DNA of 64,000 nt from Pseudomonas wuhanensis (GTDB lineage Bacteria > Pseudomonadota > Gammaproteobacteria > Pseudomonadales > Pseudomonadaceae), in the NCBI RefSeq assembly GCF_030687395.1, contig NZ_CP117430.1, positions 2,294,001 to 2,358,000 of the forward strand, read 5' to 3'. A program made the position numbers and the translations under genes. Under the pieces are notes generated by a model. It was given only the letters and a program-made list of their open reading frames with translations, searched no databases and was not told the DNA's origin. Below are positions 28,257 through 36,692 of this stretch, one piece after another. Positions within the stretch are counted from its first letter, which is position 1, and each line of letters starts with the position of its first letter.

Positions 28257-28947
28257 GTCGGGCATGAGTGATAAAGCAATCTTGAGCTGCCGCAACCTGG
28301 GCAAATCCTATGTGGAAGGCCCGGAATCGGTAGAGGTTCTGGCGGGTCTGCAACTGGAGCTGCACCCAGGTGAGCGCGTGGCGATCGTCGGTACGTCGGG
28401 TTCGGGCAAAAGTACCTTGCTCAACCTGCTGGGCGGCCTCGATACGCCGACCAAGGGCAGCGTCTGGCTGGCCGGTGAAGAGCTCTCGGCATTGAACGAA
28501 AAGGCGCGTGGCCTGCTGCGCAATCGGTCGCTGGGTTTCGTTTACCAGTTCCACCACTTACTGCCTGAGTTCACCGCGCTGGAAAACGTCTGCATGCCGT
28601 TGCTGATCGGTAAAACTGCGATCCCGGAAGCGCGTCAACGTGCGACGGCGTTGCTGGAGCGGGTAGGGCTGGGCCATCGTCTGGAGCACAAACCGGCGGA
28701 ATTGTCCGGTGGCGAACGCCAGCGTGTGGCCATCGCCCGTGCCCTGGTGAACAAGCCAGGCCTGGTGATGCTCGACGAGCCGACCGGTAACCTCGATTCC
28801 CACACCGCGCAGGGCATTCAGGATTTGATGCTGGAACTCAGCACTTCGATGCGCACCGCGTTCCTGGTGGTGACCCACGACATGAACCTGGCCCGCCAGA
28901 TGGATCGCGTCCTGCATTTGCAGGAAGGTTACCTGACACCCATCTGA
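28249..28947 (+). CDS. lolD: Lipoprotein-releasing ABC transporter ATPase LolD
   Basis: This 232-residue ATPase drives lipoprotein release. It has Walker [11 protein letters not shown]-loop [11 protein letters not shown], signature [12 protein letters not shown], Walker [10 protein letters not shown] and the H-loop VTHD. ATG 28249 has GGAGG 9 nt upstream and overlaps the lolC stop by 8 nt, indicating coupling. ATG 28264 (MSDKAIL, 227 residues) is the alternative and matches the usual LolD N-terminus. Confidence 0.96.
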   Translation: MSESGMSDKAILSCRNLGKSYVEGPESVEVLAGLQLELHPGERVAIVGTSGSGKSTLLNLLGGLDTPTKGSVWLAGEELSALNEKARGLLRNRSLGFVYQFHHLLPEFTALENVCMPLLIGKTAIPEARQRATALLERVGLGHRLEHKPAELSGGERQRVAIARALVNKPGLVMLDEPTGNLDSHTAQGIQDLMLELSTSMRTAFLVVTHDMNLARQMDRVLHLQEGYLTPI

Positions 28948-28954
28948 TTGACCG

Positions 28955-28996
28955 AAACCCGGCGTACTGAACAGTGCGTCGGGTCTTTTATTTTTA
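28955..28996 (+). terminator. Possible terminator/attenuator inside the lol operon
   Basis: ACCCGGCGTACTGAACAGTG followed by CGTCGGGT forms a 12-bp stem if two G-U pairs are allowed, and is followed by CTTTTATTTTTA. It lies between lolD and lolE and may reduce lolE expression. Confidence 0.55.
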
Positions 28997-29012
28997 TACG
29001 GTGCCCCAGCGA

Positions 29013-30257
29013 ATGTTCAGACCGTTATCGATCTTTATCGGCACGCGCTATACCCGCGCCAAGCGCCGCAATCGCTTTGTTTCCTTCATCTCGATGACTT
29101 CGATGATCGGCCTCGCCCTGGGCGTGCTGGCGATGATCGTGGTGCTGTCGGTAATGAACGGCTTCCAGCGCGAAATGAGCTCGCGCATCCTCGGCATGGT
29201 GCCCCACGCGACCATCGTCGGCGTGAACCCTATCGACGATTGGCAGCCGGTGGCCGCCGCGGCGATGAAGAATCCTGAAGTGACGGCGGCGGTGCCGTTC
29301 ACCGAGATGGAAGGCATGCTGTCCTACAAGGGCACGATGCAGCCGATCCAGGTCAGCGGTGTCGACCCGGCGCTGGAAGGCAAGGTGTCGATCGTTGCCA
29401 AACATATTGTTCAGGGGCGTCTCGACGCCTTGAAGCCGGGCGAGTTCGGCGTGGTGATCGGTGAGATCACTGCGCGGCGCTTTCGCTTGAATGTCGGCGA
29501 CAAGATCACCCTGATCGTGCCGGAAATCAGCACCGCGCCGGGCGGGATTACCCCGCGCATGCAGCGGCTGGACGTGGTGGGCGTGTTCAAGGTCGGCGCC
29601 GAGCTGGATGGCTCGATGGCGCTGATCCACCTCGCCGATGCCGCACAGATGCAACACTGGCAGCCAAATCAGGTGCAGAGCGTACGCTTGGCGGTGAAGG
29701 ATCTGTACGCCGCGCCGCAAGTGTCGAGCGACATCGCGAGTGGCCTGGGCGCTGCCTACAAGGCTGACGACTGGACCCACACCCAGGGCAGTCTGTTCAG
29801 CGCGATGAAGATGGAAAAAACCATGATCGGCCTGCTGTTGCTGATGATCGTCGCGGTGGCGGCGTTCAACATCATCGCCACCCTGATCATGGTGGTGAAC
29901 GACAAGGGCGCGGACATCGCGATCCTGCGCACCATCGGCGCGACGCCTCGGCAGATCATGGCGATCTTCATGGTGCAGGGCACGGTGATCGGGGTTGTCG
30001 GTACCTTGATTGGCGGCGTGCTGGGCGTGATTGCAGCGTTGAACGTCAGCGAACTGGTAGGCTGGATGGAGCGGGTGAGCGGGCAGCACATCTTCAGTTC
30101 CGATGTGTACTTTGTCAGTAACTTGCCGTCGGAACTGCAGGGCGCGGATGTGTTGTTGATCTGTTCCGCCGGTTTCATCATGAGCTTTTTGGCGACGGTG
30201 TATCCGGCGTGGCGGGCGGCGAAGGTCGAGCCGGCTACTGCGTTGCGGTATTCGTAA
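29013..30257 (+). CDS. lolE: Lipoprotein-releasing ABC transporter permease LolE
   Basis: This 414-residue second permease subunit is paralogous to LolC (shared [42 protein letters not shown], and TM segments [20 protein letters not shown] and FIMSFLATVYPAWRAA). ATG 29013 is aligned to the LolC start; its SD is poor. The gene is separated from lolD by 65 nt containing a terminator-like hairpin. It completes LolC-D-E. Confidence 0.95.
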   Translation: MFRPLSIFIGTRYTRAKRRNRFVSFISMTSMIGLALGVLAMIVVLSVMNGFQREMSSRILGMVPHATIVGVNPIDDWQPVAAAAMKNPEVTAAVPFTEMEGMLSYKGTMQPIQVSGVDPALEGKVSIVAKHIVQGRLDALKPGEFGVVIGEITARRFRLNVGDKITLIVPEISTAPGGITPRMQRLDVVGVFKVGAELDGSMALIHLADAAQMQHWQPNQVQSVRLAVKDLYAAPQVSSDIASGLGAAYKADDWTHTQGSLFSAMKMEKTMIGLLLLMIVAVAAFNIIATLIMVVNDKGADIAILRTIGATPRQIMAIFMVQGTVIGVVGTLIGGVLGVIAALNVSELVGWMERVSGQHIFSSDVYFVSNLPSELQGADVLLICSAGFIMSFLATVYPAWRAAKVEPATALRYS

Positions 30258-30265
30258 GCCTGTAG

Positions 30266-30298
30266 ATCGCTATCGCGGGCAAGCCCGCTCCCACAGGG
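30266..30298. repeat. Single REP element
   Basis: One copy of the TATCGCGGGCAAGCCCGCTCC-type palindrome lies just after lolE, between convergent genes. Confidence 0.8.
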
Positions 30299-30369
30299 TT
30301 TCGAGTCGTTCACATCATTGTGATTCAACTCGGTCACTGTGGGCCGCGATGGGGCCGGCCCTGCTAGCC

Positions 30370-31719
30370 TCAATCCCCCTTCGGCAACTCAATCACAAAC
30401 CGCGTCCACCCCTGATCCGATTCGCAACGAATCTGCCCGCCATGGGCGCGGATGATCGACTGGGTAATCGCCAACCCCAACCCTGCATGCTCACTGCTGC
30501 CTTCACGACGTGCCGGGTCTGCCCGGTAGAAACGGTCAAACAAGCGCGGCACCAAGTCTTCAGAAATCCCTTCGCCACTGTTTTCAACGCTCAAGCTCAA
30601 GCCAGTCGGCTGCTCGACAATCCTTACCCGCACCTCGCCACCGACCGGGGTAAACCGCAACGCATTGTCCAGCAAATTGGACAGCGCCCGACGCAACATG
30701 CTGCGGTCGCCCTGCATGCGCGCGCTGCCGTCACGACTCAACTTCACCTGAGCGTCTTCGGCCAACGGCGCAAAAAACTCCAGCAGCACATCGGCTTCTT
30801 CCGCCAGTTCCAGCGGTTCGCGCTTGGGCATCAGCAAGCCATGGTCAGCCTTGGCCAGGTACAACATGTCGTTGACCAGTTGCGCCATCCATTGCAGTTC
30901 TTCGAGGTTGCTGTGCAGCGCTTCGCGGTAATCCTCGATGGGACGTGGGCGGGTGAGGGTGACCTGGGTGTGGGTCAGCAGGTTCGACAGCGGTGTGCGC
31001 AGTTCATGGGCGATGTCGGCGGAGAAGGCCGAGAGCCGCTGAAAAGAGTCGTCGAGGCGTTCGAGCATGGCGTTGAAGCTGTGGGCCATTTCCGCGAGTT
31101 CCGGCGGCATGTCTGCTTCCGGCAGGCGGGCGTTGAGCGATTGCGCCGACACGCCGCTGGCGACCGCACTCATGCGCCGCAACGGACGCAAACCACTGCG
31201 CGCCGCCCAGGCGCCGAGCAGGGCCGTGGCCAGGGCTGAGAGGCCAATCGTCAGCCAGATCAGGTGTTGCATGCGTTGTAGAAAGTGTTGGTGGTGGGTG
31301 ATGTCCAGCAGCAAAGTCAGTTGCGGCGAGTCGGGTTTGTCGAGGAACAGCGGCGCATTCAGGACGCGGTAATCGGTGCCGTCGTCGCTCACCGTCGACA
31401 GGCCAGGCTTGCGCGGCAAATCTTTGGGTAAGCGGGGCGAGCTGTCGTACAGCCGTTGACCGTCACTGCCAACGATGCGCAGTGAAAGATCGGCCTGTCG
31501 GCTCAATTCGTCGGCTAGCCTGGCCTCGGTATCGCTGGACTGAATGTCATCCAGTGCCCGGCGCAAACCAATCAGTTTGCCATCCAGCAACTGTTGGTCC
31601 AGCTCGATAAAGTGCGCCTCGCTGGCGCGGCTGAACAACACCCCGGCAAACAACGACACCACCGCAGTGCAGGCGGCAAACAGCAGTGCCAGACGGCTGC
31701 TTAATGAAAGTCGGCGCAT
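30370..31719 (-). CDS. copS: Heavy-metal (copper) sensor histidine kinase, CopS/CusS-like
   Basis: This 449-residue inner-membrane sensor has TM1 at residues 8-28, a periplasmic sensor of about 120 residues and TM2 (LIWLTIGLSALATALLGAW). A HAMP domain follows, then the H-box FSADIAHELRTPLSNLL, N-box RRALSNLLDNALRFTP, G1 ENSGEGIS, F-box LFDRFYRADPAR and G2 GLGLAITQSI. The architecture matches the heavy-metal sensor kinase family. It overlaps the response regulator stop (ATGA), so the two are coupled. Copper as the signal is inferred from the divergent cupredoxin and the cop boxes. Confidence 0.9.
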   Translation of the reverse strand: MRRLSLSSRLALLFAACTAVVSLFAGVLFSRASEAHFIELDQQLLDGKLIGLRRALDDIQSSDTEARLADELSRQADLSLRIVGSDGQRLYDSSPRLPKDLPRKPGLSTVSDDGTDYRVLNAPLFLDKPDSPQLTLLLDITHHQHFLQRMQHLIWLTIGLSALATALLGAWAARSGLRPLRRMSAVASGVSAQSLNARLPEADMPPELAEMAHSFNAMLERLDDSFQRLSAFSADIAHELRTPLSNLLTHTQVTLTRPRPIEDYREALHSNLEELQWMAQLVNDMLYLAKADHGLLMPKREPLELAEEADVLLEFFAPLAEDAQVKLSRDGSARMQGDRSMLRRALSNLLDNALRFTPVGGEVRVRIVEQPTGLSLSVENSGEGISEDLVPRLFDRFYRADPARREGSSEHAGLGLAITQSIIRAHGGQIRCESDQGWTRFVIELPKGD

Positions 31720-32399
31720 CAGGCAGGGCGCTCTTCAAGGACGTAGCCCATGCCGCGCACGGTGTGGATCAACTTGTTCGGGAAGTCGTCATCTATCTTC
31801 AGACGCAAACGACGGATCGCCACTTCGATGACGTTGGTGTCGCTGTCGAAATTCATGTCCCACACCTGGGAAGCGATCAGTGACTTGGGCAGCACTTCGC
31901 CTTGGCGCCGCAGGAGCATTTCCAGCAAGGCGAATTCCTTGGCGGTCAGGTCGATGCGCTGGCCGTTGCGCTCGACCCTGCGGCGGATCAGGTCCAGGCG
32001 CAAGTCGGCCAGTTGCAGGCTGGTTTCCTGAGGTGTTGCGCTACCGCGCCGCAGCAGGCTGCGAACCCGGGCCAGCAGTTCGGAGAAGGCGAAAGGTTTG
32101 ACCAGATAGTCGTCGGCGCCCAGTTCCAGGCCGTGGACCCTGTCCTCCACCGCGTCGCGGGCTGTAAGAAACAATACCGGCGTGTCCAGGCCTGCACCGC
32201 GCACCGCTTGCAAAATCTGCCAGCCATCGCGGCCAGGCAGCATCACATCGAGAATCAACAAGGCGTAATCGCCACTCAAGGCCAGTTGCTGGCCAGTGGT
32301 GCCATCTGCCACCAGTTCGGTATTGAACCCGGCCTCGGTCAGGCCCTGGCGCAGGTAATGGCCGGTTTTCGGTTGGTCTTCGACGATCAGCAGTTTCAT
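31719..32399 (-). CDS. copR: Response regulator, CopR/CusR-like
   Basis: This 226-residue OmpR-family regulator has a receiver domain starting [16 protein letters not shown], the phospho-acceptor Asp in [15 protein letters not shown], the switch Lys in DYLVKPF, and a C-terminal winged helix ([32 protein letters not shown]). ATG 32399 is used; upstream codons add unconserved residues. It is first gene of copRS, divergent from the cupredoxin, with a cop-box palindrome between them. Confidence 0.92.
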   Translation of the reverse strand: MKLLIVEDQPKTGHYLRQGLTEAGFNTELVADGTTGQQLALSGDYALLILDVMLPGRDGWQILQAVRGAGLDTPVLFLTARDAVEDRVHGLELGADDYLVKPFAFSELLARVRSLLRRGSATPQETSLQLADLRLDLIRRRVERNGQRIDLTAKEFALLEMLLRRQGEVLPKSLIASQVWDMNFDSDTNVIEVAIRRLRLKIDDDFPNKLIHTVRGMGYVLEERPA

Positions 32400-32461
32400 G
32401 GGCGACTCGGGCAGTAGGAACAGGTGCGTTATACCGTGGGCGGCAAGGAAGCTGGTCAATA

Positions 32462-32476
32462 TGACAAAGTTGTAAT
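32462..32476 (+). promoter_or_regulatory. CopR-type operator (cop box) upstream of cupredoxin
   Basis: TGACAAAGTTGTAAT resembles the CopR/CusR box and is nearly palindromic. It lies 76 nt before the cupredoxin start and 62 nt before the divergent copR start. A box identical at 12/15 positions precedes copA (50987-51001). Confidence 0.75.
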
Positions 32477-32552
32477 CCGTCTGTCAGGTGGCTGGCAGAA
32501 CTGGTTGGTAGAGTCTCCCACAAGCTGAACCTCATCTTATTGGAGTGCGACT

Positions 32553-33089
32553 ATGTTTTTGCAAAAGCATCTGGTACTGGCCGCTTGTTTGCTGAGTCTG
32601 AGCCTGGGGCTGGAAGCCTCGCCGGCACAGACCTACGATTTCGGTCAACCAGCCTCGGCCGCACAGGCTACCCGCAGCGTTGAAGTGGTGATGGGCGATA
32701 TGACCTTCAGCCCCAAGGCCATCGATATCAAGGCCGGGGAAACCGTGCGTCTCGTACTGGTGAATAAAGGCCAGTTGCTGCATGAATTCAACCTCGGCGA
32801 TGCACAGATGCATGCCAGGCATCAGCGGGAAATGCTCCAGATGCAGCAAAGCGGCATGTTGATGCCTACAGGCATGAAGACCATGGATCACGGTTCCATG
32901 GCCGGAATGGATCATGGCACCATGGACCACGGCATGAAGCATGACGACCCCAATAGTGTGTTGGTGGAACCGGGCAAAACCGCCGAGCTGACCTGGACCT
33001 TCACCAAGGCCACCAACCTGGAATTTGCCTGCAATATCCCCGGCCACTATCAGGCCGGCATGGTCGGCAAATTGACAGTCAGTCAGTAA
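32553..33089 (+). CDS. Periplasmic cupredoxin, copper resistance (CopI-like)
   Basis: This 178-residue secreted cupredoxin has a signal peptide (MFLQKHLVLAACLLSLSLG..., cut near LEASPAQ). The plastocyanin-type fold follows, with a copper His in LLHEFNLG and the C-terminal FACNIPGHYQAGMVG (Cys, His and Met ligands). A Met/His-rich insert (MDHGSMAGMDHGTMDHGMKHD) sits between the two halves. It probably binds periplasmic copper. GGAG precedes the start, and the cop box lies upstream. Confidence 0.88.
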   Translation: MFLQKHLVLAACLLSLSLGLEASPAQTYDFGQPASAAQATRSVEVVMGDMTFSPKAIDIKAGETVRLVLVNKGQLLHEFNLGDAQMHARHQREMLQMQQSGMLMPTGMKTMDHGSMAGMDHGTMDHGMKHDDPNSVLVEPGKTAELTWTFTKATNLEFACNIPGHYQAGMVGKLTVSQ

Positions 33090-33150
33090 GCACTCAAAGG
33101 CGGGAGCAAAGGCTGGTAGAATCCGCTGATTCTTCAGTCAGGTTTCCGCC

Positions 33151-33981
33151 ATGCATCCCGCAGCCGAACATTCGCCGCTGGGCAAATCCAGCGAATACAT
33201 CGCCACCTACACGCCGTCCCTGCTGTTCCCAATCCCGCGTACCGCGAAATGGGCCGAACTGGGCCTGACGGCTGAAACCCTGCCGTACAAGGGCGTGGAC
33301 TTCTGGAACTGCTTCGAACTGTCGTGGCTGTTGCCATCCGGCAAGCCTGTGGTGGCGATTGGCGAATTCAGCATTCCGGCGGATTCGCCGAACATCATCG
33401 AATCGAAGTCGTTCAAGCTGTACCTCAACTCGCTGAACCAGACAGCGTTTGCCGATACCGCGAGCCTTGAAGCGACGCTGGCGAAAGACCTCTCGGCTGC
33501 TGCCGGCAAACCGGTGGGCGTGCGGATTCGCAGCCTGAAAGAGGTTGAGGCAGAAGGCGTCGTGGCATTGCCGGGCGTGTGCATCGATGACCTGGACATT
33601 AGCGTCAGCAGCTATGAGCATCCGCGTCCGGAACTGCTGCGCTGCGATGAGTCACTCATTATTGAAGAGTCCGTGCACAGCCATTTGCTAAAGTCCAACT
33701 GCCCGGTTACCAGTCAACCGGATTGGGGCAGCGTGGCGGTGGAGTATCGCGGCGCGGCGCTGGATCACGCGAGTTTGCTGGAATACATCGTGAGCTTTCG
33801 TCAGCACTCGGACTTTCATGAGCAGTGTGTGGAGCGGATTTTCCTCGACCTGCAACGGTTGCTGAAGCCAGAGAAACTGACGGTGTATGCGCGGTATGTG
33901 CGTCGCGGCGGGTTGGACATCAACCCGTATCGCAGCACGGAAGAAGTGCAACTGCCGAACCATCGGTTGGTCCGTCAATAA
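33151..33981 (+). CDS. queF: NADPH-dependent 7-cyano-7-deazaguanine reductase QueF
   Basis: This 276-residue, two-domain (long-type) QueF reduces preQ0 to preQ1 in queuosine biosynthesis. The substrate and NADPH motif [11 protein letters not shown] is at residues 84-94. The catalytic Cys184 and Asp191 are in [17 protein letters not shown]. No preQ1 riboswitch was recognised in the 61-nt leader. Confidence 0.97.
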   Translation: MHPAAEHSPLGKSSEYIATYTPSLLFPIPRTAKWAELGLTAETLPYKGVDFWNCFELSWLLPSGKPVVAIGEFSIPADSPNIIESKSFKLYLNSLNQTAFADTASLEATLAKDLSAAAGKPVGVRIRSLKEVEAEGVVALPGVCIDDLDISVSSYEHPRPELLRCDESLIIEESVHSHLLKSNCPVTSQPDWGSVAVEYRGAALDHASLLEYIVSFRQHSDFHEQCVERIFLDLQRLLKPEKLTVYARYVRRGGLDINPYRSTEEVQLPNHRLVRQ

Positions 33982-34003
33982 GGCTTAAGTCAAGCATGGA
34001 ACC

Positions 34004-34075
34004 TGTGGCGAGGGGCTTGCCCCCAATGATTTGCGACGGCTTCGCAGCCGAACGGGGGCAAGCCCCCTCGCCACA
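34004..34075. repeat. REP doublet (REPIN)
   Basis: Inverted TGTGGCGAGGGGCTTGCCCC and its near-perfect complement (one base longer) flank a spacer containing GGCTTCGCAGCC. It lies between the queF stop and a terminator. Confidence 0.88.
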
Positions 34076-34107
34076 ATAGAACCGTGGTGCTTCGGACTGC
34101 AGAAACG

Positions 34108-34141
34108 AAAAAGCCCCGCTATCGATAGCGGGGCTTTTTTG
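34108..34141. terminator. Bidirectional Rho-independent terminator (queF / DUF4404)
   Basis: A perfect 15-bp stem (AAAAAGCCCCGCTAT and complement) closes on CG, with A-runs and T-runs on both sides. It serves the convergent queF and DUF4404 genes. Confidence 0.92.
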
Positions 34142-34153
34142 CATATGGTGGGT

Positions 34154-34417
34154 TCAGATCCCCATGCTGACCAAGGCTTGCATGATGTTACGCAAGGTGC
34201 CGGCAAGGGCGGGATGTTCGACTTCGAAGCGCTCGACGGCCAGGTTCACATTGTCGGCGAGGTTGGTGTCCTGGGTTTTTGTTTCGAGTTCAAGCTCAAG
34301 TTCGATCTGTTGCATCAGCGCGTGCAGGTCAGCGCGCTCGGCTTCGGAAAGCGGTGGATTCTGTTCCAATTGCTCGCGCAGTTTGTTGAGCTGTTCTTGC
34401 AGTTCGCGGGCAGGCAT
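34154..34417 (-). CDS. DUF4404 family protein
   Basis: This 87-residue, acidic, mostly helical protein (MPARELQEQLNKLREQLEQNPPLSEAERADLHAL...) has coiled-coil-like heptads in the first half. DUF4404 has no known function. ATG 34417 has AAGGAAG upstream. The family length fits. Confidence 0.8.
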   Translation of the reverse strand: MPARELQEQLNKLREQLEQNPPLSEAERADLHALMQQIELELELETKTQDTNLADNVNLAVERFEVEHPALAGTLRNIMQALVSMGI

Positions 34418-34542
34418 GGCGTTCTTCCTTTTATCGATAGGCACTGGCATAGACCGCAGCGGCGCGCCAAAGGTCTATGGCTGACCTTCAGATTAATCCA
34501 CTCTCGGGCAACCTGCATGCCTTCATAGGTGTGAGGCGGCGA

Positions 34543-35163
34543 TCAGGGCTTCTCGCCCTTGAGTCGGCGCAGGCTGATATCGGCCAGGCAGGTGTCGAGC
34601 TCGCCCAGATGATCGATCACCGAATGCACGCCCAGGCCGAACAACTGCATTGTGGCCTTGCCACGCAGGTGTTCCCGTTCCTTTTGGCTCAAGGCCTGCC
34701 ATTCACTCGGCGCGAGCCCACACAACGAGCCGCAGGACGCCAGGCCAATGGTCCACAACCCGGCATTCAGGCCTGATTGCAGCAAGCGTGGTTCGCCGCT
34801 GACCAGCACGCAACCGTCCAGACGCTCGACGTTCAGCGCCATCAAGGCTTGCCAGCAGGCATTCGGGGCTGGCCATGGATTGATTGTTTCCGGGTGTTGC
34901 GAAGGTTTGATCCAGGCCGGGAGTGCCGCGGCCAGCGAGTGGCTGAGGGCGGGGGGCAGTTCATCGAGCCAGGCACAAGGAATCTGTTGGCGCTGCAAGC
35001 TGGACAGGCTATCCAGAGCACCGAGCGTGACTTCGGTGTGCTCGGCAGTCAGTGTGCCGGGTTGGCGAGTGCGTGCGCCGAAATCCACCAGACATCCACT
35101 GAGGCCGAACAGTACAGCGGTCAGGCTGGGCGCGATGAGAGGCGAGGTTTCGGCGCGTGGCAT
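34543..35163 (-). CDS. Phosphonatase-like HAD protein lacking catalytic aspartates
   Basis: This 206-residue protein has the overall layout of phosphonoacetaldehyde hydrolase (PhnX): an N-terminal AVLFGLSGCLVDFGART segment and a C-terminal part with NAGLWTIGLASCGSLCGL and HSVIDHLGEL. In PhnX the first motif reads FDWAGTTVDFG-like with the nucleophile Asp; here that position is Gly (VLFGLSG). The acidic motif IV (GDTVSD-like) is replaced by SGEPRLLQ. It is therefore probably not a hydrolase. ATG 35163 is the likely start. A regulatory or binding role is speculation. Confidence 0.72.
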   Translation of the reverse strand: MPRAETSPLIAPSLTAVLFGLSGCLVDFGARTRQPGTLTAEHTEVTLGALDSLSSLQRQQIPCAWLDELPPALSHSLAAALPAWIKPSQHPETINPWPAPNACWQALMALNVERLDGCVLVSGEPRLLQSGLNAGLWTIGLASCGSLCGLAPSEWQALSQKEREHLRGKATMQLFGLGVHSVIDHLGELDTCLADISLRRLKGEKP

Positions 35164-35364
35164 ATCAACATCCTTGAAATAGTAACAAGGCTATTCGTGG
35201 ACGGTGACAGTTGAGTGACACTGATGTGAATCGCTCCCAGCCAGGCACAGTCGGTCGCAGGCCATCGCGCACGAAGCTGCCTAAACAGGATTTTCCATCA
35301 TATACTAGCGGTCTTTGTGCTTGGGCCAAGCGCCCATGCCAGTATGAATCCAAGGAGTTTCTGT

Positions 35365-36054
35365 ATGCGCTGGAGCAATCGACTCGCTCAGCTTTGTATG
35401 TGTGCCAGTGTATTGCTGGTTCCGTTCGCGGCTCAGGCTGCCACGGAAGAAGACCCTTGGGAAAGCATTAACCGCCCGATCTACAAGTTCAACGACTTCG
35501 TCGACACCTACGCGCTGAAGCCGGTAGCTCAGGGCTACCGGTTCGTCACGCCGCAGTTCCTGGAAGACGGCATCCACAACATGTTCCGCAACGTCGGCGA
35601 CGTCACCAACCTCGCCAACGACGTGTTGCAGGCCAAGCCCGCCGCGGCTGGCGTCGACACTGCGCGCTTGATTTTCAACACCACCTTCGGCCTGCTGGGC
35701 TTCTTCGACGTGGGCACCCAAATGGGCCTGCAGCGCAACGACGAAGACTTCGGCCAGACCCTCGGTTACTGGGGCGTGGGCAGCGGCCCGTACCTGATGC
35801 TGCCGCTGCTGGGTCCAAGCACTTTGCGTGATGCGCCTTCCAAGTATGTCGACGGCTATACCGGCCCGTACCGCTACATCCACGACGTGCCGGTGCGTAA
35901 TTCGATCTTCGGCCTGAACATCGTAGACACCCGCGCCAACCTGCTGTCGGCCGAGAAGCTGGTCAGCGGCGACAAATACACCTTTATTCGCAATGCGTAC
36001 CTGCAAAACCGCGAATTCAAGGTCAAGGACGGCCAGGTCGAAGACGATTTTTAA
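35365..36054 (+). CDS. mlaA: MlaA/VacJ family outer-membrane lipid asymmetry protein
   Basis: This 229-residue protein is the outer-membrane component of the Mla pathway that removes mislocalised phospholipids. Its MlaA core is plain (EDPWESINRPIYKFND, NVGDVTNLANDVLQ, FFDVGTQMGL, DFGQTLGYWGVGSGPYLMLPLLGPS). AAGGAG lies upstream of ATG 35365. The N-terminal signal (MRWSNRL...FAAQA) ends in an AQA-AT signal peptidase I site and has no lipobox, unlike E. coli MlaA. It is divergent from the HAD gene. Confidence 0.93.
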   Translation: MRWSNRLAQLCMCASVLLVPFAAQAATEEDPWESINRPIYKFNDFVDTYALKPVAQGYRFVTPQFLEDGIHNMFRNVGDVTNLANDVLQAKPAAAGVDTARLIFNTTFGLLGFFDVGTQMGLQRNDEDFGQTLGYWGVGSGPYLMLPLLGPSTLRDAPSKYVDGYTGPYRYIHDVPVRNSIFGLNIVDTRANLLSAEKLVSGDKYTFIRNAYLQNREFKVKDGQVEDDF

Positions 36055-36071
36055 TCTCGACCGGTAAAACG

Positions 36072-36103
36072 AAGAAGGCGGCCATTTGGCCGCCTTCTTT
36101 CGT
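36072..36103. terminator. Bidirectional terminator (mlaA / PilZ)
   Basis: The stem AAGAAGGCGGCC-ATTT-GGCCGCCTTCTT with a flanking T-rich end lies between the convergent mlaA and PilZ genes. Confidence 0.88.
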
Positions 36104-36115
36104 TTGGCTAGCGGG

Positions 36116-36415
36116 TTATTTCATCTTCAGGATTGTAAGCCCGAGTTTCTGACTGCCACCGTCCTGTGCTTTCACCCACACCACCTCGGTATCGGCCTCA
36201 AGGCCTTTTAGCGCCGTGTGATCGGAATCAATTCGCACGCTAAGCCGGTCACCGACCTTGAACAAGCGGGGCGCCTCAACCTGCATACCGCTGCTGGAAA
36301 GGTCGATGCAGACGGCTGGCACCTCGTCGCCCTCATGAATCAGCGACACATCGGCATCGACCCGCATGCGGATGAAATCGCGCTTTTCGCTGTAGTCCCG
36401 ATCAGTTTGGCTCAT
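36116..36415 (-). CDS. PilZ domain protein (single domain)
   Basis: This 99-residue single PilZ domain has both c-di-GMP motifs: KRDFIRMRVDADV (the RxxxR-type arginine motif) and IDLSSSGMQVEAP (DxSxxG). It is a cytoplasmic c-di-GMP receptor or adaptor. It sits between mlaA and rssB as in P. aeruginosa. GGAAGGATC precedes the start. Confidence 0.92.
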   Translation of the reverse strand: MSQTDRDYSEKRDFIRMRVDADVSLIHEGDEVPAVCIDLSSSGMQVEAPRLFKVGDRLSVRIDSDHTALKGLEADTEVVWVKAQDGGSQKLGLTILKMK

Positions 36416-36692
36416 GGGCTCGATCCTTCCTTTGGGTTACGGTTTTGCCTGTTCTTATAACTCTCGGTGATTTGACAAGTAAAGACGTCAAGCGACCATC
36501 GGCGTGAGCTTGAAACGCCTCGCGGATGGGAGTACCGTCTGCGCCTTAGAAGGGCACCTTTGGTGGACCTGTGAGTAGGGCAAACGCTCGAAAACGGTGC
36601 GGCCAGAGAGGCTAGAAAGCGAATCCAGTAGTGTGAGCAGGGCCAAATGCCCAGCCTGCTACGCCAACCTAATTCTGGCGCCGTTTGCCCAC

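Noticed and set aside
33090..33150. preQ1 riboswitch ahead of queF
   Set aside because: The leader is only 61 nt and shows no preQ1 aptamer-like pseudoknot pattern.
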